From NCBI RefSeq assembly GCF_000090795.2, contig NW_003546628.1, positions 1 to 22,480 on the forward strand: 22,480 bases of DNA, given 5' to 3'. Shown piece after piece: positions 21,265 to 22,480 of this stretch (its first letter is position 1; every line of letters begins with the position of its first letter). The translations under genes and the position numbers were made by a program. The notes beneath the pieces are model-generated. The model saw only the letters and a list, made by a program, of their open reading frames with translations, ran no database searches and had not been told where the DNA came from. Source of the stretch: Amphimedon queenslandica. Lineage: Eukaryota; Porifera; Demospongiae; Haplosclerida; Niphatidae.

Positions 21265-21325
21265 CATAGAACAAGTGGGTGGGCACAATCAAAATCACAA
21301 TCTTAATTACAAATACAAGACAATG

Positions 21326-21466
21326 TATTGGAGAGGAATTAATATTGGCAATTGGCAGTTATCATGAATATAAATCTTTCACTTTGGGCATGCTCAAATG
21401 TAGTTCAATATAAAATATGCCAATTAATTTTCACTAAATCTATCAAAATATTGCTCTCACCAATTA
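21326..21466. mobile_element. Dispersed MITE-like repeat, copy 2
   Basis: Related to 10866-11036 in reverse orientation. It shares the GGAGAG...AATATTGGCAATT end, the GGGCATGCTC interior and the CTCTCACCAAT end. Somewhat shorter than copy 1. Confidence 0.5.
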
Positions 21467-21632
21467 TAAATCATTTTGTATAGTGTGATTATGATTATGA
21501 TCAGGATAGTATGTTATGTCTAATGTCTATGTGAAATATGTATAATATGAAATAAATTATGAGAATTATAAACAGGCAATGGAATAAAGGAAGAGAACTC
21601 AAGTTAGAGAAGGAAAGATCATACAATACCAG

Positions 21633-21716
21633 TAGCCTGGCTAGTCTCGTGTAGCCAGACCACACCCTCCATGCCTGGAGGGTGTGGTCTGGCTACGCGA
21701 GACTATAGCCTGGCTA
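21633..21716. repeat. 29-bp-arm foldback flanked by 11-bp direct repeats
   Basis: Arms 21643-21671 and 21676-21704 are reverse complements with one mismatch around a 4-base TGCC loop (arms begin AGTCTCG.GTAGCCAGAC). The identical 11-mer TAGCCTGGCTA sits at 21633-21643 and 21706-21716. It reads as a tiny inserted foldback element with a target-like duplication, or the collapsed ends of a larger MITE. Confidence 0.7.
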
Positions 21717-21793
21717 AATTCAATTTTTATAATTTATAAAAACTTCAGCAAATTGCTAAAATTTGAAAAAATACTGAGTTAAAAGGCTAGACT

Positions 21794-22135
21794 ATAGAGC
21801 TGTTGCACGGAAGTAATCAACGGGAGGGTGTGGCTAAAATTGAGCTAAATTGTCCGCCATGTTGGGTGGCAAGAAGGCCAAGAATGAATGGGGGAATGGA
21901 GAAAAAAATTTAAATAAATTCTGCAGTTGACATTCCAGGCTAATGCAAGGTAGGAGATGAAGATATTGAGTAAAGAAGTCTCTATAATATTCTACAGCCA
22001 AGTATGATATCTCTTTGATGAAAAATCGCAGTTTGTTTGCATTCCTCCATTCGTTGCGTGTACATTCTTGCTACTCAAGATGGCCGACAGGAAGCTCCGC
22101 CTACCCCGTTGATTACATCTGTGCAACAGCTCTAT
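21794..22135. mobile_element. 342-bp element with long imperfect terminal inverted repeats
   Basis: The left end begins ATAGAGCTGTTGCAC and continues with GTAATCAACGGG; the right end in reverse complement gives the same two blocks, followed on both sides by GCCAT.TTG, GCAAGAA and GAATG. The imperfect arms reach about 100 bp. A 79-codon frame crossing its right arm (22015-22254) is therefore not considered a gene. Confidence 0.6.
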
Positions 22136-22480
22136 GCAGTATAACACCTTTTTTGTGCTATAAAAAGCATTTGTCTATTTTCAATTTGGCAATTTTTGTA
22201 CATACTGGTATAAAAAATAACAGCATAACCATAGATACTGATTTGTGGTTTTGAATTTAGTAATTTTGAGTGACTGATTGCAAAATCTCCTTCCTATTAA
22301 ACAATAAGCTTCTGGTTCCTAGGTTTTTGTAACTAATTATTTTCAGAGAGGTTTTGCTACCGGTAAACTATAAAGTAAAATACCAAAAGGTTTTCGAGAT
22401 TTATATTTTGTTAACAGAACAAAATTTAATTTTATTTAGCTGGTGTAGGCTAGTGATGGGCGATATATCGATTCTTATCG
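22136..22480. other. Right edge of the window, no gene seen
   Basis: AT-rich with no credible exon. The last 30 bases, TAGTGATGGGCGATATATCG onward, resemble the end of a transposon that continues beyond the window; this rests on general resemblance only. Confidence 0.25.

Noticed and set aside
22015..22254. 79-codon plus-strand open frame near the right end
   Set aside because: It runs across the right arm of an inverted-repeat element and has no recognisable domain or splice context.

Overview
The window looks like nuclear DNA of an early-branching animal, most likely a demosponge of the Amphimedon type. The basis is AT-rich sequence, GT-AG introns mostly 38-56 bp long, animal-type domains (death domain, HELZ/UPF1-like SF1 helicase, RNase II/RNB) and many small terminal-inverted-repeat elements. 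The organism is an inference; no marker gene is present. Both genes lie on the minus strand. Their exon models were built by hand from splice consensus, reading-frame phase and homology between the modules. Every junction keeps frame, and both models give a whole number of codons.

Right to left, in transcription order: 17451-22480 has no convincing gene and is full of repeats (a hAT-like element with an 8-bp target duplication, at least two further inverted-repeat elements, a perfect-arm foldback, a ~160-bp degenerate tandem repeat). Gene A (17450-12399, 15 exons, 1464 aa) encodes a death domain, a Cys-rich/helical module, a CCCH zinc finger and one complete SF1 helicase. About 600 bp of intergenic DNA follows. 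Gene B (11797-486, 12 coding exons, 2817 aa) encodes two complete SF1 helicases, a Gln/Ser-rich basic linker, and a C-terminal cold-shock-like plus RNB exoribonuclease domain with all catalytic aspartates. It is HELZ2-like but has a different domain order from vertebrate HELZ2.

The three helicase modules share four intron positions with the same phases, so they arose by duplication of one intron-containing unit. Gene A joins a death-fold signalling domain to a zinc-finger RNA helicase. RIG-I-like receptors make a similar combination (CARDs plus an SF2 helicase) from unrelated helicase parts. The neighbouring gene supplies the same kind of helicase joined to an RNA exonuclease. The working hypothesis is a sensor/effector pair for foreign or aberrant RNA in a sponge. 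The domains are read from the sequence; the immune role is inference.
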